Source: Cavia porcellus (Eukaryota > Chordata > Mammalia > Rodentia > Caviidae). From it: 64,000 bases of DNA. Both the position numbers and the translations under genes were made by a program. The notes under the pieces are model-generated. The model saw only the letters and a program-made list of their open reading frames with translations, made no database searches and was not told the DNA's origin. How positions within the stretch are numbered: position 1 is the stretch's first letter; the number at the start of each line of letters is the position of its first letter. Location of the stretch: positions 3,679,701-3,743,700 of the forward strand of contig NW_026947514.1 in NCBI RefSeq assembly GCF_034190915.1. The letters run 5' to 3'. Of the stretch, positions 35,260 through 45,530 are shown piece by piece.

Positions 35260-38215
35260 AGTTCTAGAAACAATGACGTCAAGATGTGGGGGTGAAAAAT
35301 CTGCTCTTTCCAGGTGTAATAAGCAACAGAGCTCTAAGTTAAAAACTTTGTTTGCATGCAAAGGGATTTAGGGTCTATAGTGTAAGAAAGAAAGTGCAAC
35401 AGAGTTTCAACACGAGATGTACTTGAAGGTCTACCACTGGGAAAGTCAGGGTTAAACACAGAGGATTCAAAGCCGGAGTTTCATGAACAGACTTGGGCTT
35501 TATGGGAAGAAACTGGGATGTTTATTTTGAGGGTCCTAATTTTATATCGTGTTAAGGAGTATGGATTTTCACCAAAGGGTTTTAAGAGTGTGATGGAGAG
35601 ATTGTTGTTTATGGAAGACAGGCCTACAGGAAAACATGATAAAATATATATATCATGGGGCCAGGGATTTGGCTCAGTGGCACAGCACCTGCCTGGCAAG
35701 CGCAAGGTCATGAGTTCGATCCCTGGTACTAAAAGAAAAAATAATTTTGTGTATGTGGTTAAGGGCATTGGACATTATATTAAAAACAACAGGGAAATAC
35801 TGGAAAAGTTGTAAATCGAACAGAAACGGCCATAAATTTAAGGATCACGTCTCAACATTCTGACTTTGTAAATTGGGGAAAGGCCTGATTGGTTGGACAT
35901 GCCAAGGAGACATGATTAACGTTGACAGCGTGGTTGAAAGATTTTAACCAGAGCTGTTACATGATCATCACTGTGAATACGCAAAGAAATTTGGAATTTA
36001 TTTAGAGGTCTGGACACGAGGGGATCCTTGCACATGCCTAGGAATTTGATTTAGCCAATAAAAAGTTCTAACACAGTGACACAGTGAGGCTTCTTGTTGT
36101 TTGAGAAATTGCACTCCAAGAAACTGCAAAATAAAATTCACACTTTATGTCAAGAATCTGGACTTGTGTGCCACAGACAATTAAGAGACACTGTCAGGTT
36201 TTTAAGGCAAAATTATAAGATCAAGCTTAATGCATTGTACTAGGAAGTGTGAATTTTATTTTAAAGGCTGACATGATCATATTTTATATCATGCTAGTAA
36301 GTTTGGATTTAAACCAATAAATCGCTTATAACTGTGACAGGGTGAGATTGGATTTTGGTATGTGTATGTTTTTTTATAAACCAGCCTGGTGACAAATTAC
36401 AGGGGGAAATGCTGTGTTTTATGTTAAGGACTTGGGACTTTAGGTTTCAGACTTTTGGAAAGTCCTAAATTGAGAAGTATCATGTTCTAATTTATGCATC
36501 GTGGCATGGCTAAGAGGAAAATAATATGATCATACTTTTATACCGCAATAAAGAGATGGGTGTGGGCACTGACGGCACTGGAGTATCCTGACCTGAGGAG
36601 TGAGATAGTACTGTTCGTGAATCCTCACGCAGAGAGAAGTGTTTGGAGTTTAGCCAGCAGTGTGTTGGAGGTGTAAATTGAGGAGAGCTTTGTCTCCAGA
36701 GGAATCGTATGGTAGAACATGCTTTACGGTAGTGTCTGGATGGGCTGAACCAGGTAAAAAATAAGCAGAGACTGTTCCAGCAGGAATCACCCTTGGCACC
36801 AGGGCACCTGGCCTGTGTTCAGAGCTGAGAGATGGGTCATGTAAACGCTGGGCGAGGAAAACAAGTTGTGTGGTTGAATAGACACAGCCTTCTCAGAAGT
36901 TTGGACAGTCTTGAAAAATGATAAGATCGCATTTTTATGCCATGCTGAGGAATTTGGACTTCAGCCATTCAGAGATTTTCAGAGAGTAATGTAGTTTTTG
37001 GTTGGATGGTAGTTTTGTTCTGAGTAATGTGGTAGTTTGTTTTATTTTTTTTTTTTCACTGCAGGGATACTAGAGAGTAAAAATGTATTATGTCTAATGG
37101 TGTAGACATTATCTCAGAGGTAATTCAGAGACATTATAAGGCTCTACGCAGAAGTTACACTAGCAAATTCTATACCTTGCAAAAAATGTGACCTTTTAGA
37201 CTGAGAAAATAATGCGGCCAGATTTTTATAGCATGCTAAGAGGTTTGGAATTAAAGCTATTCAGAGGTCTCTGGAGTGACTTTTCAGGTTGTACACTCTG
37301 CACTGATCAACTGGCATATAAACTCCATGGCAAAAGCTTTTATTTTATGCTAAATGGTTGGAATTTCATGTTATAGGCAACAAAAAGGAAATTGTATATG
37401 TTTTAATTAAAGAAATTATGGAATTGTTATATTTATGAGGCTAAAAATTTTAATGTGGATGTTAAGTATTAAAATGAGGTTTTGATAATATGCAATGGGT
37501 AGTAGATTTTAGGTTGAAGGCAGGAAAGTGTAAGGATTGAATTTCTATATATCAAATGCACAACTCTGTTAAGAAGTATAGACTTTATATTAGGACGGTC
37601 TATTCAGATTTGTAATTCTCTTAATAAAGGATTTTAAGTGAGAAATATGCTGAGATTTTCATTTCTGATAAGGATTGAGTCTGCAGATGTCTTAAATAAA
37701 ATTTGTATTTCAACTATTTTATATTAGAAACTTGGAATTTTAGAATAATACATACCTTAGAGGACTTTTGTGAAGAGGAAATGAGTTAATTTATTCAATG
37801 TGTAATGCATATGGTTCTGTGATGATGATTTTACCTAATTTGTACCACGCTAAAAAAATATGATCTCTACCTTAGGGAATGATATGTCAGAATTCTGTAT
37901 AATGCTAAACCCTTTGCATTTTAGCCAAAGAATGATTTTGGTGAGTTTACATGTCAGATATGTTTATTCTAAAACGTTTGGATTCAATAATGCAGACAGT
38001 AAATAAACATTCAAAGGCTTTAATCAGAGGGATTGCATGATCAAATTTAAGTGTCATGCTAACAAGGGTACACTTAATTTTGAGAAACAGCAGATCTGAA
38101 TTTTGTGTCCTGCTGGAAAGTGGATTTTAGTCAATGAGGAATTTTGGGTATATATCGGCATGGTGGTTTTAAGAAAAACACTGAGAAATAACAAAAGGTG
38201 TTAAATTCATAAAGA
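35260..38215. repeat. Highly decayed array of AT-rich repeats upstream of RTL1
   Basis: Units can be recognised by the order ATGATCANATTTTTAT, CATGCTAAGAAGTTTGGA, TTTAACCA and AGGTTTTAAG. Clear examples start near 35538, 35955, 36271, 36514, 36915, 37214, 37336 and 38037, with others too eroded to delimit. The words resemble a widespread mammalian repeat (…GATTTTAAG…GACATGATCAG…), here present in many copies on one strand. An ID SINE (35659-35740) interrupts it. No gene is seen. Confidence 0.65.
35659..35742 (+). mobile_element. ID-type SINE inserted in the AT-rich array
   Basis: GGCCAGGGATTTGGCTCAGT to GAGTTCGATCCCTGGTACTA plus A tail. Flanking AT-rich sequence belongs to the decayed array. 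Confidence 0.9.
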
Positions 38216-39319
38216 GCAATAACTGTATAGCTGGTCTACTGAATACTCAGAGCTCCATTTGCTCGGCCCACAGAAAACAAATGTGCAAATAACCCTGAAG
38301 CAGGTATCTCCTGAAATTTAGCCTAAACCCACTAAAACCACCCACTGTTAGATGTTCAAAACCTTGAAAGCAGATTTCAAGGATATATAGTGCCCTCTCT
38401 GACCCCAGATCACATCTCTGCAAGATTCACCTTTAAGCTGGAAGAGGTTAGCCAGTGACAAACACCAGGGGATTAGCCAGGATGAGAGCAGCCCTGCCTC
38501 AGAGAGAAAAGAACCAGGAAGGGAGGACTACAGTACATCAGCACGAGCAGAAGATGGGAATCCTGGGAAAGGAGAGGGTGCAGCAGGGGCAGGGCTATTG
38601 GACAGTGTACTCCATAGCTGAGAGCTGGACAGGACATGGCATTGCAAGGCCAAATTGGGCAAGAGAAATCCCTAAAGAATGTGACCTGGTATCCAGCACC
38701 TAGGGTTCAAGTACCCAACTCACAGGTATTCTATAAACATGTATGGGGGTAAAAGAGCCGGAATCCAGACTTCTATGTCTCACCCCCCAAATTTTGACAC
38801 TAGAGGAGAAAGTATTTGGGGCTGCTGATCCAGTGATGTGGGATAGTGGTCAGGTGCCCATTCTTGCCTCTTCCACTAAGTGACTTATAAAACAGTAGGT
38901 GCTTTCCTAGACAGTCCCCTTCTACACCACAGCACAGGGCCAGACAGAGGTGCATCTGAACGGCACTCGGACGTGGGACTTTCAGGTGGCCAAAGAAGGA
39001 AAGCAGGGTTGACCAGGTACATGACTTAAGAGAAATGGGGCAGCTTGCCAGGGCAAATACTTGGGCCAGTCCCTACACACCATTCATAGGCGATGAGTTC
39101 CTCACACCGTAGCAGAAGCAGGGAAGCCAGGTAGAGATTCTGTTTAGGAGGCAGCAGAGTTTTTGTCCCGCAAGAGATGCCAAGGGGCCAACCCAGGACG
39201 ACAGGCAACATTTCCATGGTTGTTCTTTGTTCTGATGGTTTAAGCGTCTGATTTGTTCTTGAGAACCCAACCTTGACCTCTAGAAACCCTAAACTGCTGC
39301 CTTTACTCCCGGCCCCACC
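38216..39319. other. Proximal upstream region of RTL1
   Basis: Contains the TATA-like motif listed and no repeats recognised. Probably the intron or proximal promoter before the RTL1 coding exon. Confidence 0.35.
38375..38420 (+). promoter_or_regulatory. Possible TATA element upstream of RTL1
   Basis: GGATATATAGTGCCC at 38380-38394 lies about 960 bases before the RTL1 ATG. It could position a start site near 38.41 kb for a proximal transcript. Isolated TATA-like motifs are common in AT-rich DNA, so support is weak. Confidence 0.2.
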
Positions 39320-39348
39320 CTTTCTTCCCATAGGTTTCTGATTCCCAG
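39320..39348 (+). other. Candidate splice acceptor(s) for the RTL1 coding exon
   Basis: A pyrimidine-rich stretch ends in AG at 39332-39333 and again at 39347-39348, seven to 22 bases before the first RTL1 ATG. Either AG would start the coding exon just upstream of the ATG, consistent with RTL1 having separate 5' non-coding exons in human annotation. Which is used cannot be told from sequence. The first AG is part of the in-frame TAG stop. Confidence 0.45.
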
Positions 39349-39354
39349 GTTCCA

Positions 39355-42300
39355 ATGGCTGACCAGGTGCAACGCGACCTTACCAATCTTGAGGAAACTC
39401 TCCTTCCAACCGACGAAATGATGGAACCCTCTGAAGACTCATTTGAGACGATGATGGAGCGTAAGAATCCATCATCAAAACAAATGGAGTCCTCTGAGGG
39501 CTCATCTAACACCGCTGAGGGGAAGGAGAGCAGTGGAGCGCGGGAGACGGAGGGGCCGGCTGAGGGCCCAGCGGAGGAAAGCAAGGAGCATCCCAGTGGC
39601 TCCCGCCAGGAAGTAGAAGAGCTGCCTACTGATCTACTCCAAGACATGGAGGAGCCATCCAGTGGCCCGCATAGGGAAATAGAGGATCCACCCAATGACC
39701 TACTCCAAGACATGGAGGAGTCATGCTATGGTTCTGACCAGGCAACGGAGGATCCACTCCCTGAATCATCTGATGAAACGGAAGAAACATCAGTTATCCC
39801 GGCAAGCTCTGAGGAATACGAAGATGATGATGATGACGACACTAACCTGGCATCTGAAGGGTCGAGTTTTGAAGATGACACCACCGAGAGTGACGAGTCT
39901 GGTGACGACGTCAGGGACACCATCAGGTCCATCATCTCGCTGTACTTCCGGATGCAAGACATGCATGAGCAACAAAGAGTGGCAGAAGAGATCTTGGTGG
40001 AGGGGATCAATGCTGGCCGACTGCCCTGCCCAAGACCCTTCACTGGGGACCGCAGAGAGTTCTACGAGTTCATTGTGCTCTGCCAAATGATCTTGCAAAA
40101 CTACCCAACCAGGTTCTACAACGACCGCCTGAGAGTTCAGTATGTCATCCACCACTTCACTGGCTTAGCCTTGGAATGGGCCCAATCTCTGATCCAGCAA
40201 AACAGCCCTGTGCTAGAGAATTTCACAGCCTTCCTAGAGGCTATGTCCGAGGTGTTTGAGTACAAGAGCACACTGCGTGTGGCAGAAGAGGCCATGTTCT
40301 ACATCAGGCAGGGAAACCGCACCGCCACCGAATACATCACTGAGTTCCAGAGCCTGATTCCTACCTTGGGCTGGCCAGATGAAGTCCTGCAGGCCCACCT
40401 GTGCCAGGGGCTCAGTGAGGACATCAGGCACTGTCTGTTCCGGATCCCTCAGCCGAACTCCCTGGACAATCTGATCGTGCTCATCCTGCAAATAGAAGAC
40501 AGGCTGGAAGAGAGAAGGGCGATGCTCAGGCTGCCCCCAGAGGCCCGCCCACGTACCATGTCCTGGATTGACTCACCTGCTCCGGAGAGGTGGACAGTGA
40601 GCAGCTGGCTGCCCTATTCATTCCATCCGGGCATCAATCGCGCCCATCTCTTCGTGCTGCTCCTGGTGAGGGTGAACCCCTACCACAGCGTCGCCGTCCA
40701 AGCTCTGGTCGACTCAGGATCGGTAGGCAACTTCATGGATGAGAAGTTTGCCCAAGAGCACTACGTCGAGCTCTATGAGAAGCCCTACCCAGATGTGATC
40801 CAAACCATGGATGGCTCGCTGGTGGGCGAGCAACCTGTCTGGCTCTACACCGAACGCCTGGTGTGTATGCAGCAGAATCACCAGGAGTCCATCGAATTTG
40901 ACATCATACCTTCACCGAACTTCGCCATTGTCTTGGGCATCACCTGGCTCCGACTCCACGCTCCTGACGTCGACTGGGTCAAAGGCCGCCTGACCTTCCA
41001 CTCTCCCTACTGCCTGAAGCACTGCTTCCGCCCAGCCCCACCATGCATCGCCCTGGAACACTACAGCATAAGCCTGCTGCCCGGATTGCCGCACCCATAC
41101 TCAGACCTGGCCGACGTGTTTAACCCGAAGGAAGCAGATGATGAGACTTCCGACCAGCCAAGCTCAGACGGATCCGATGATCTTTCTGAATCAGAGCCCT
41201 CTGAGCTTCAGCAGGCTGGAGACAGTGATCACAGCGAGATCTTTTACGAGTATCCCTCCAACTTTCCCTGGATGCCTATGGGTGGCAGGATGCAAGAAGA
41301 AGCCAGGCTGCAGGAAGAATACTGGGAGCTGTATGACATGCTGACCGACACACAGGACTACGTACAGATCATTCCAGAACTGTTTGACCAGTTACATGGA
41401 GCTACATGGTTCACGAGACTAGAGCTGCGTGGGACCATCGTGGAAGAAGGAATGTTCGAGAGCCGGACAGAAGACACATGGAAAGCAGCGTTCGGTTTGC
41501 AGCCACAGGACATGAAGAGCTACGAACCCTTCGAACTATCCTCAGACCCTATCATCCCCCAGAACGTGATTCACTTTATCCTGAAGGACATGCTAGGCGT
41601 CTTCGTGCTCTCCTATGGGCAGGAAGTACTGATCTACTCCATGAGCCAGGAGGAGCACGTCCAGCACGTTCGCCAGGTGCTGGTCCGCTTCCGGTACCAC
41701 CGGGTCTACTGCTCCCTAAGCAACAGCCAGTTCCACCGACATAGCGGCGAGTTCCTGGGCTTTCACCTGTCCCCCAAAGGGGTAAAGATCAACAAGGGCG
41801 TCTTAGACGTGATCTTGGGCTACGGCACCCCATGCTGCAGGAGGGAGCTCCAGAGCATGATTGAGTTCATGTTCCCCTACCGACACTGGGTGGAGCGCTT
41901 TGCCGTCATTGCAGAGCCCCTGGTGCGGCTGGTGCTGAGCTTCGACCCCTTCTACTGGGGAGAGGAGGAGCAGGAGGCCTTCGATTGCCTGCAGCGGGCT
42001 TTCCGCAGGGCACCCCTTCTCTACCACCCGAAGCCCCAGAACCCGTTCTACCTGGAGACGGGCATCACCAACTCTGCCCTGCACACCTGCCTGATTCAAG
42101 TTGATGAGCACACTGGCAGAAGAGTCACCTGCGCTTTCTACTCCCGAAACCTCTCTCCTATCGAGGTTGAATACCCCCTAGTGGAGCTGAAGATCCTTCC
42201 AGTCCGGGCTTCCTTCATGGTGTGGTGCCGCTACCTGGAGAACACCGAGGAGCCCATCATGATCCTTCTCAACACAGAGGATCTAGCCTCTCTGAATAAT

Positions 42301-43500
42301 GACAGGCTCACCGTACTTCTCCCCGGGCATTGGGTCTTTTTCTTCTCTCACTTCAACTTTGACATCATGGAGCTGTCCGAACTGGATGGCAGCTGGCCCC
42401 CGACGTTCATGAGCTGCTACAACCAGAGAGCCTTCAGAAACAGAGTTGCGCGTCCCATCCTGTTCTTAGCCACAAGGGGTTGCCCCCGGGATGAGACAAG
42501 CGACTCTGAATCTGAGAGTGACAACTTCTCAGAGCAGGGTGAGCTGAACGAATTGAGCCTACAGCAGGAGCTTCTGGCCCTCATCCCCGTTGGTCGCATC
42601 CTCCACAGCTTCCTGACACACTTCAGCGTGGCCCAGATCCGGTCTGTCCTTCTGCACTTCTTCAGAGGCGTCCTGCACTGGAGGAGCCTCCTAGCACCCG
42701 CATCCCTGCTGGTGATACTGGAGGCCAGAGAGGGGCCCACGCTGCTGCCGGTCCCTGTCACACAGATGGCACGGCCTCCGCCGCGGCGCTTGCTGTGCCT
42801 CATCGTGGACTCCACGGTCACCGTGTGCAACAGCATGGCCATGGCCATAACCCAGATGTTCAGCCAGTTGCCGCCTTTCATTGGTGCCAACCCCATGCCC
42901 GCTCACGAGCTGGCTGACCTCTTCCTGAGCCCCCACCGCTGGCAGAGAAATGCCCTGGCCCCTCTGCCTCCCCCAGGCCTGCGGTTCACCCCCGGCTTCT
43001 GGCTGATGCTGTGTGAGTTCTTCAGGGTCCGGACCACTCGCACGCTGCCTGGACACCTTGCCCTGCCACCCAACCGGTACATGGAGCTGCACGTCGTTGG
43101 CGATGAGGATGTCGTCTTGCGAGAAGCCCTGCAAGACGACCTGCAACGTTACCGTCAGTGTGGCCTGCATGACGGCCTGCAAGACACCTCGCAGGACGCG
43201 CAGGACAACGACGTGCAGGAGATGCCATCCCCTGATGAGGCTGCTGCTGCTGAGGCCCAGCTCCGCCCACGCAACCTGATGGACCCAGAGATCCTTGACA
43301 TCCTCAACAGCCACCTGCTCTACGTGCCTGGCCCCGACGGCCGGCCCAGCCTGCTCAGCAGGGAGCAGGTGGCCCAGGCCTTAACCCAGTTCCTCACCAC
43401 TGTCTGCACGCGGGTGGCACATGCCCCCGCCCCTGCTGAGGACCAGTCCCGGGGAGAAGCGAGCCTGGAAGAGCTCCCAGACCTCGAAGATGCCGACTAA
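39355..43500 (+). CDS. RTL1: RTL1 (retrotransposon Gag-like 1 / PEG11), complete single-exon coding region
   Basis: Encodes 1381 residues, close to human RTL1 (about 1358) and much shorter than mouse (about 1744). It is a domesticated Ty3/gypsy gag-pol protein, paternally expressed in other mammals and needed for placental capillaries and fetal muscle. Visible layout: acidic N-terminus with repeated DLLQDMEE blocks and an Asp run near residues 153-162; capsid-like region about 190-375 ([11 protein letters not shown] from 229); aspartic-protease-like motif DSG at 453-455; second acidic block about 590-632; reverse-transcriptase-like region about 656-865, where the catalytic YxDD is replaced by SYGQ (753-756); RNase H-like remnant about 885-1000 with ETG in place of the first Asp motif; hydrophobic stretch about 1081-1122. 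RT and RNase H are thus predicted inactive, while the protease motif persists. An in-frame TAG lies at 39331. The first ATG (39355) was chosen, but M22 (39418) matches the human start and has a purine at -3. Five - strand microRNAs overlap it. Confidence 0.97.
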   Translation: MADQVQRDLTNLEETLLPTDEMMEPSEDSFETMMERKNPSSKQMESSEGSSNTAEGKESSGARETEGPAEGPAEESKEHPSGSRQEVEELPTDLLQDMEEPSSGPHREIEDPPNDLLQDMEESCYGSDQATEDPLPESSDETEETSVIPASSEEYEDDDDDDTNLASEGSSFEDDTTESDESGDDVRDTIRSIISLYFRMQDMHEQQRVAEEILVEGINAGRLPCPRPFTGDRREFYEFIVLCQMILQNYPTRFYNDRLRVQYVIHHFTGLALEWAQSLIQQNSPVLENFTAFLEAMSEVFEYKSTLRVAEEAMFYIRQGNRTATEYITEFQSLIPTLGWPDEVLQAHLCQGLSEDIRHCLFRIPQPNSLDNLIVLILQIEDRLEERRAMLRLPPEARPRTMSWIDSPAPERWTVSSWLPYSFHPGINRAHLFVLLLVRVNPYHSVAVQALVDSGSVGNFMDEKFAQEHYVELYEKPYPDVIQTMDGSLVGEQPVWLYTERLVCMQQNHQESIEFDIIPSPNFAIVLGITWLRLHAPDVDWVKGRLTFHSPYCLKHCFRPAPPCIALEHYSISLLPGLPHPYSDLADVFNPKEADDETSDQPSSDGSDDLSESEPSELQQAGDSDHSEIFYEYPSNFPWMPMGGRMQEEARLQEEYWELYDMLTDTQDYVQIIPELFDQLHGATWFTRLELRGTIVEEGMFESRTEDTWKAAFGLQPQDMKSYEPFELSSDPIIPQNVIHFILKDMLGVFVLSYGQEVLIYSMSQEEHVQHVRQVLVRFRYHRVYCSLSNSQFHRHSGEFLGFHLSPKGVKINKGVLDVILGYGTPCCRRELQSMIEFMFPYRHWVERFAVIAEPLVRLVLSFDPFYWGEEEQEAFDCLQRAFRRAPLLYHPKPQNPFYLETGITNSALHTCLIQVDEHTGRRVTCAFYSRNLSPIEVEYPLVELKILPVRASFMVWCRYLENTEEPIMILLNTEDLASLNNDRLTVLLPGHWVFFFSHFNFDIMELSELDGSWPPTFMSCYNQRAFRNRVARPILFLATRGCPRDETSDSESESDNFSEQGELNELSLQQELLALIPVGRILHSFLTHFSVAQIRSVLLHFFRGVLHWRSLLAPASLLVILEAREGPTLLPVPVTQMARPPPRRLLCLIVDSTVTVCNSMAMAITQMFSQLPPFIGANPMPAHELADLFLSPHRWQRNALAPLPPPGLRFTPGFWLMLCEFFRVRTTRTLPGHLALPPNRYMELHVVGDEDVVLREALQDDLQRYRQCGLHDGLQDTSQDAQDNDVQEMPSPDEAAAAEAQLRPRNLMDPEILDILNSHLLYVPGPDGRPSLLSREQVAQALTQFLTTVCTRVAHAPAPAEDQSRGEASLEELPDLEDAD
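39423..39504 (-). ncRNA. MIR136: mir-136 precursor, antisense to RTL1
   Basis: The - strand matches the 82-nt mammalian mir-136 hairpin; I noticed one base differing from the human precursor, in the loop side (39461-39464 area). miR-136-5p maps to 39468-39490 and miR-136-3p to 39435-39456, both identical to the human mature sequences as I know them. It lies at the N-terminal coding end of RTL1, so the mature strands are perfectly complementary to RTL1 mRNA. In other mammals it is processed from the maternally expressed anti-RTL1 transcript and acts in trans on paternal RTL1 mRNA. Confidence 0.96.
39630..39723 (-). ncRNA. MIR432: mir-432 precursor, antisense to RTL1
   Basis: The - strand carries the 94-nt mir-432 hairpin. 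miR-432-5p is at 39688-39710 and miR-432-3p at 39642-39662, both identical to the human mature sequences. The hairpin overlaps a direct repeat in RTL1: a 21-nt block at 39634-39654 recurs exactly at 39700-39720, 66 nt apart, and encodes the repeated LLQDMEE motif. The stem forms because this block is partly self-complementary. The loop differs from human at a few bases. Confidence 0.95.
41137..41233 (-). ncRNA. MIR127: mir-127 precursor, antisense to RTL1
   Basis: A 97-nt - strand hairpin that appears identical to human mir-127. miR-127-3p lies at 41156-41177 and miR-127-5p at 41190-41211. It overlaps the second acidic block of RTL1 (residues about 595-627). In mouse, miR-127 loss raises RTL1 and causes placental labyrinth defects, so this is a principal anti-RTL1 regulator. 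The strong conservation reflects the double constraint of protein and microRNA. Confidence 0.98.
42234..42326 (-). ncRNA. MIR433: mir-433 precursor, antisense to RTL1
   Basis: The 93-nt mir-433 hairpin is complete on the - strand. miR-433-3p is at 42242-42263 and miR-433-5p at 42294-42315, both identical to the human mature sequences. It overlaps RTL1 codons about 961-991, just after the RNase H-like remnant. Like its neighbours it would be excised from the anti-RTL1 transcript. Confidence 0.97.
43092..43205 (-). ncRNA. MIR431: mir-431 precursor, antisense to RTL1
   Basis: A - strand hairpin of 114 nt. miR-431-5p is at 43166-43186 and miR-431-3p at 43122-43143, both identical to human; only the outer stem (around 43200) differs. 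It lies over the C-terminal RTL1 codons of the motif [11 protein letters not shown]. It is the first of the five RTL1-overlapping hairpins met by a - strand transcript. Confidence 0.96.
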
Positions 43501-45372
43501 GACACCTCCTCTCCAGCCCGGAGGCGTCTCCACCCTTATCTGACCCAGCTTGCCAATGTCTCTGCCAGCTCCCTGTGCTTCAACCAGCTTTGCACAGACC
43601 CGGTGCCCTCTCCTGCCACTCCTGACCCAAGGGGAAGCCACTTGTGAAGGGCCTAACTTCAATTCATCAACCAGCAACATCTTCTGTGCTAAAGGACTAT
43701 CCAACGCTCAGAGACCTGGCGCTCAGAGCTATGTGAGGGCTACAACACAACCCCGTCTTAATCCTCCAGGTCCCAGGCCCAAGCCTGACAGAGAATCAGA
43801 GAAAGGAGAGTGCAGAGATGAGCAGGGGTGGCCCCATGACCCACGGCCAGATGCAGTAGCAGCGACACAGCAGGTGCAGCCAAGCAAGCAGATGCTGGGC
43901 CCCCCGCCACCCCAGTGCATCCTGGGACACTGACCTCGGGTGCTCCATGGACTCCGTCTACCTCCACCTCGGTGCTCCTGCTCCCCTGGGCCCCTACCCA
44001 CCCACCCCCACCCAGCCTCCCGAGGTCCTAGGCGAGGTGCCACCCACCGCCCATCCCACCCCGAAAGCAAGCCCGCCCCCACGGTCTGGTTCGGCTCCCG
44101 TCACATGGACTTCATCTGACCCTGAGCTCTGGTCTTACCTGACTGCCACTTCAGAGCGTCCGACGTGCCAATGCTACTTACCTGCTGGACTTGCCCAGCT
44201 GGATGCCCCAGAGACCTGGGGATGCTCCAGTGGGCGGCTGAACTGAGCAGACTCCCCTGCCCTCCCACCATGGACACTGGACACTGGACACTGTGGGGCC
44301 TCAAGGCCCCATGGAGGGAGGGGACCCTCAAGAGACTGCACAGGCACCAGACGCCCTGCCTCCTGTGCCAGGGAGCCAAGGGTGCTCCGACCAGACCCCC
44401 GCTTTTTGCCAAAGTAAAAGGAGACTTTCCTTTGCTCTTTCCTATCCCACCTTTTCTTAACCCCAAAGTAAAGCAAAACAAAAGATTATCTGACTCTGTG
44501 GTTTGTTCTCAAAGGTGGGGCAAGTTGGGGCTGGGAACAGGCAGGTTGGAGGAACTACACGCAGTGGAGGAGATGGGAAGGGGGTGGGGTGGGGCGGGGC
44601 AGGCTGGGCACACCTCTGAAGGTATCCTCTTCAAGACCCCAGAGTCCTGCCTCCCACAGGGAAGCCACCCCACTCCCACGTGGACATGGGTGCCCATCCT
44701 TCACAAGCTCATCCAAAGGGGGCCTTCAAGGATGCATGAAACTGGGGTGCTGAGGGCAACCCCTGCCCAAGGGGGAGGACCTAGATCCCCAGTGCCCTCT
44801 GGGCCAAAGTTCCTCATGTCACAAGGGACAGTGTGGGCAGCCTGGCCTCCAGAAATCTCCATCCCCAGCACTGTGGGGGAGGCCTGGGGCCCTGGGCCCC
44901 TACCCCAAAAGTGGTCAAGTGGCTGCTCCAAGTGTGTGATGCCCTGGAAGTAAAAGGAGTCCCCAGAAGGGCTAATAAAGCAGCAAAGGTGACACTCTTT
45001 GCGGCCACCATACCACAGTCCAGCACATGGTCGCCCTGCCTGGCCACATCCCCCCATCCAGGAGTATCCTCTGACCTCCCAGCCTGTGCCCAGCACCCCC
45101 CATGGGCAGGGACTCCACACCTGGCACAACCTCACATACCAACGACACTAACCCACCCCAGGATCGGCCCCCAACTCTGCCCTGACACCACTCAACAGGA
45201 GAGGAGCTGGTATCCCTGAGTGCCAAGTCCAGGGACCCCAGCTGTACCCTCCTATGGCCCCTTCTACCAGGACTCACTAGCACTGACAGGAGCAGGGCTG
45301 GGACTTTACTGTGTCCCACTGGGCCCCCAGGGATGACCAGCTGTCACCCACCACCTACTCAACTGTCTAAAG
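43501..45372 (+). other. RTL1 3' UTR region / intergenic
   Basis: GC-rich, pyrimidine-rich sequence after the RTL1 stop codon. It contains a short GGACACT direct repeat (44273-44292) and the poly(A) signal above. No other gene is seen. Open frames on both strands (up to 262 codons) look like chance in GC-rich DNA. Confidence 0.4.
44974..44979 (+). terminator. Possible RTL1 polyadenylation signal
   Basis: AATAAA about 1.47 kb after the RTL1 stop codon. It is the clearest canonical signal downstream on the + strand; the 3' UTR end has not been established here. Confidence 0.3.
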
Positions 45373-45437
45373 ACTATACCCCCGACAGCAGCACCCAGAG
45401 ATCATGGGCAGGTCTCTGGGATCAAGGTCAGGGGCTC
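45373..45437 (-). ncRNA. MIR3070: mir-3070-like hairpin
   Basis: Read on the - strand, 45414-45436 begins with the same 15 bases as mouse miR-3070-5p. The 22 bases at 45375-45396 resemble miR-3070-3p with several substitutions. The arms can pair (CCCC/GGGG base, then an internal loop, then CCCAGAG/CUCUGGG near the loop), with a loop shorter than in mouse. Position fits: between mir-431 and mir-665, as in mouse. I recall the family as annotated in mouse, not human. Orthology looks good; processing in this species is unproven. Confidence 0.65.
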
Positions 45438-45461
45438 AGCTCCCCCCAGCCCTATAGGATG

Positions 45462-45530
45462 ACCCCTCCCAGCCTCAGTTTACCTATCTGTCACCCAGAC
45501 TCATGAGGGTGGCTTTGTGAATCCAAAATG
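45462..45530 (+). mobile_element. MIR fragment
   Basis: AGCCTCAGTTTACCTATCTG then GAGGGTGGCTTTGTGAATCC. Confidence 0.6.

Larger units (their letters stand above)
39423..43205 (-). ncRNA. RTL1-AS: anti-RTL1 transcript region hosting five microRNAs (ends unknown)
   Basis: Five conserved microRNA hairpins, all - strand, are spread along the RTL1 coding region, which implies a transcript antisense to RTL1. In sheep, mouse and human this RNA is made from the maternal chromosome. Its real ends are not visible: it probably forms one continuous maternal transcription unit with the microRNAs further right (mir-493 to mir-3070) and with MEG8 to the left. The coordinates given span only the outermost hairpins. 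Confidence 0.8.

Noticed and set aside
41234..42233. Search for other mouse microRNAs (mir-434 within RTL1, mir-673 right of mir-493)
   Set aside because: No matching hairpin was recognised by eye in the expected intervals. mir-770 should lie beyond the right edge.
42691..43314. 207-codon - strand frame over the RTL1 3' coding end, and other frames inside RTL1
   Set aside because: Shadow of a conserved coding gene; the antisense RNA here is a microRNA host.
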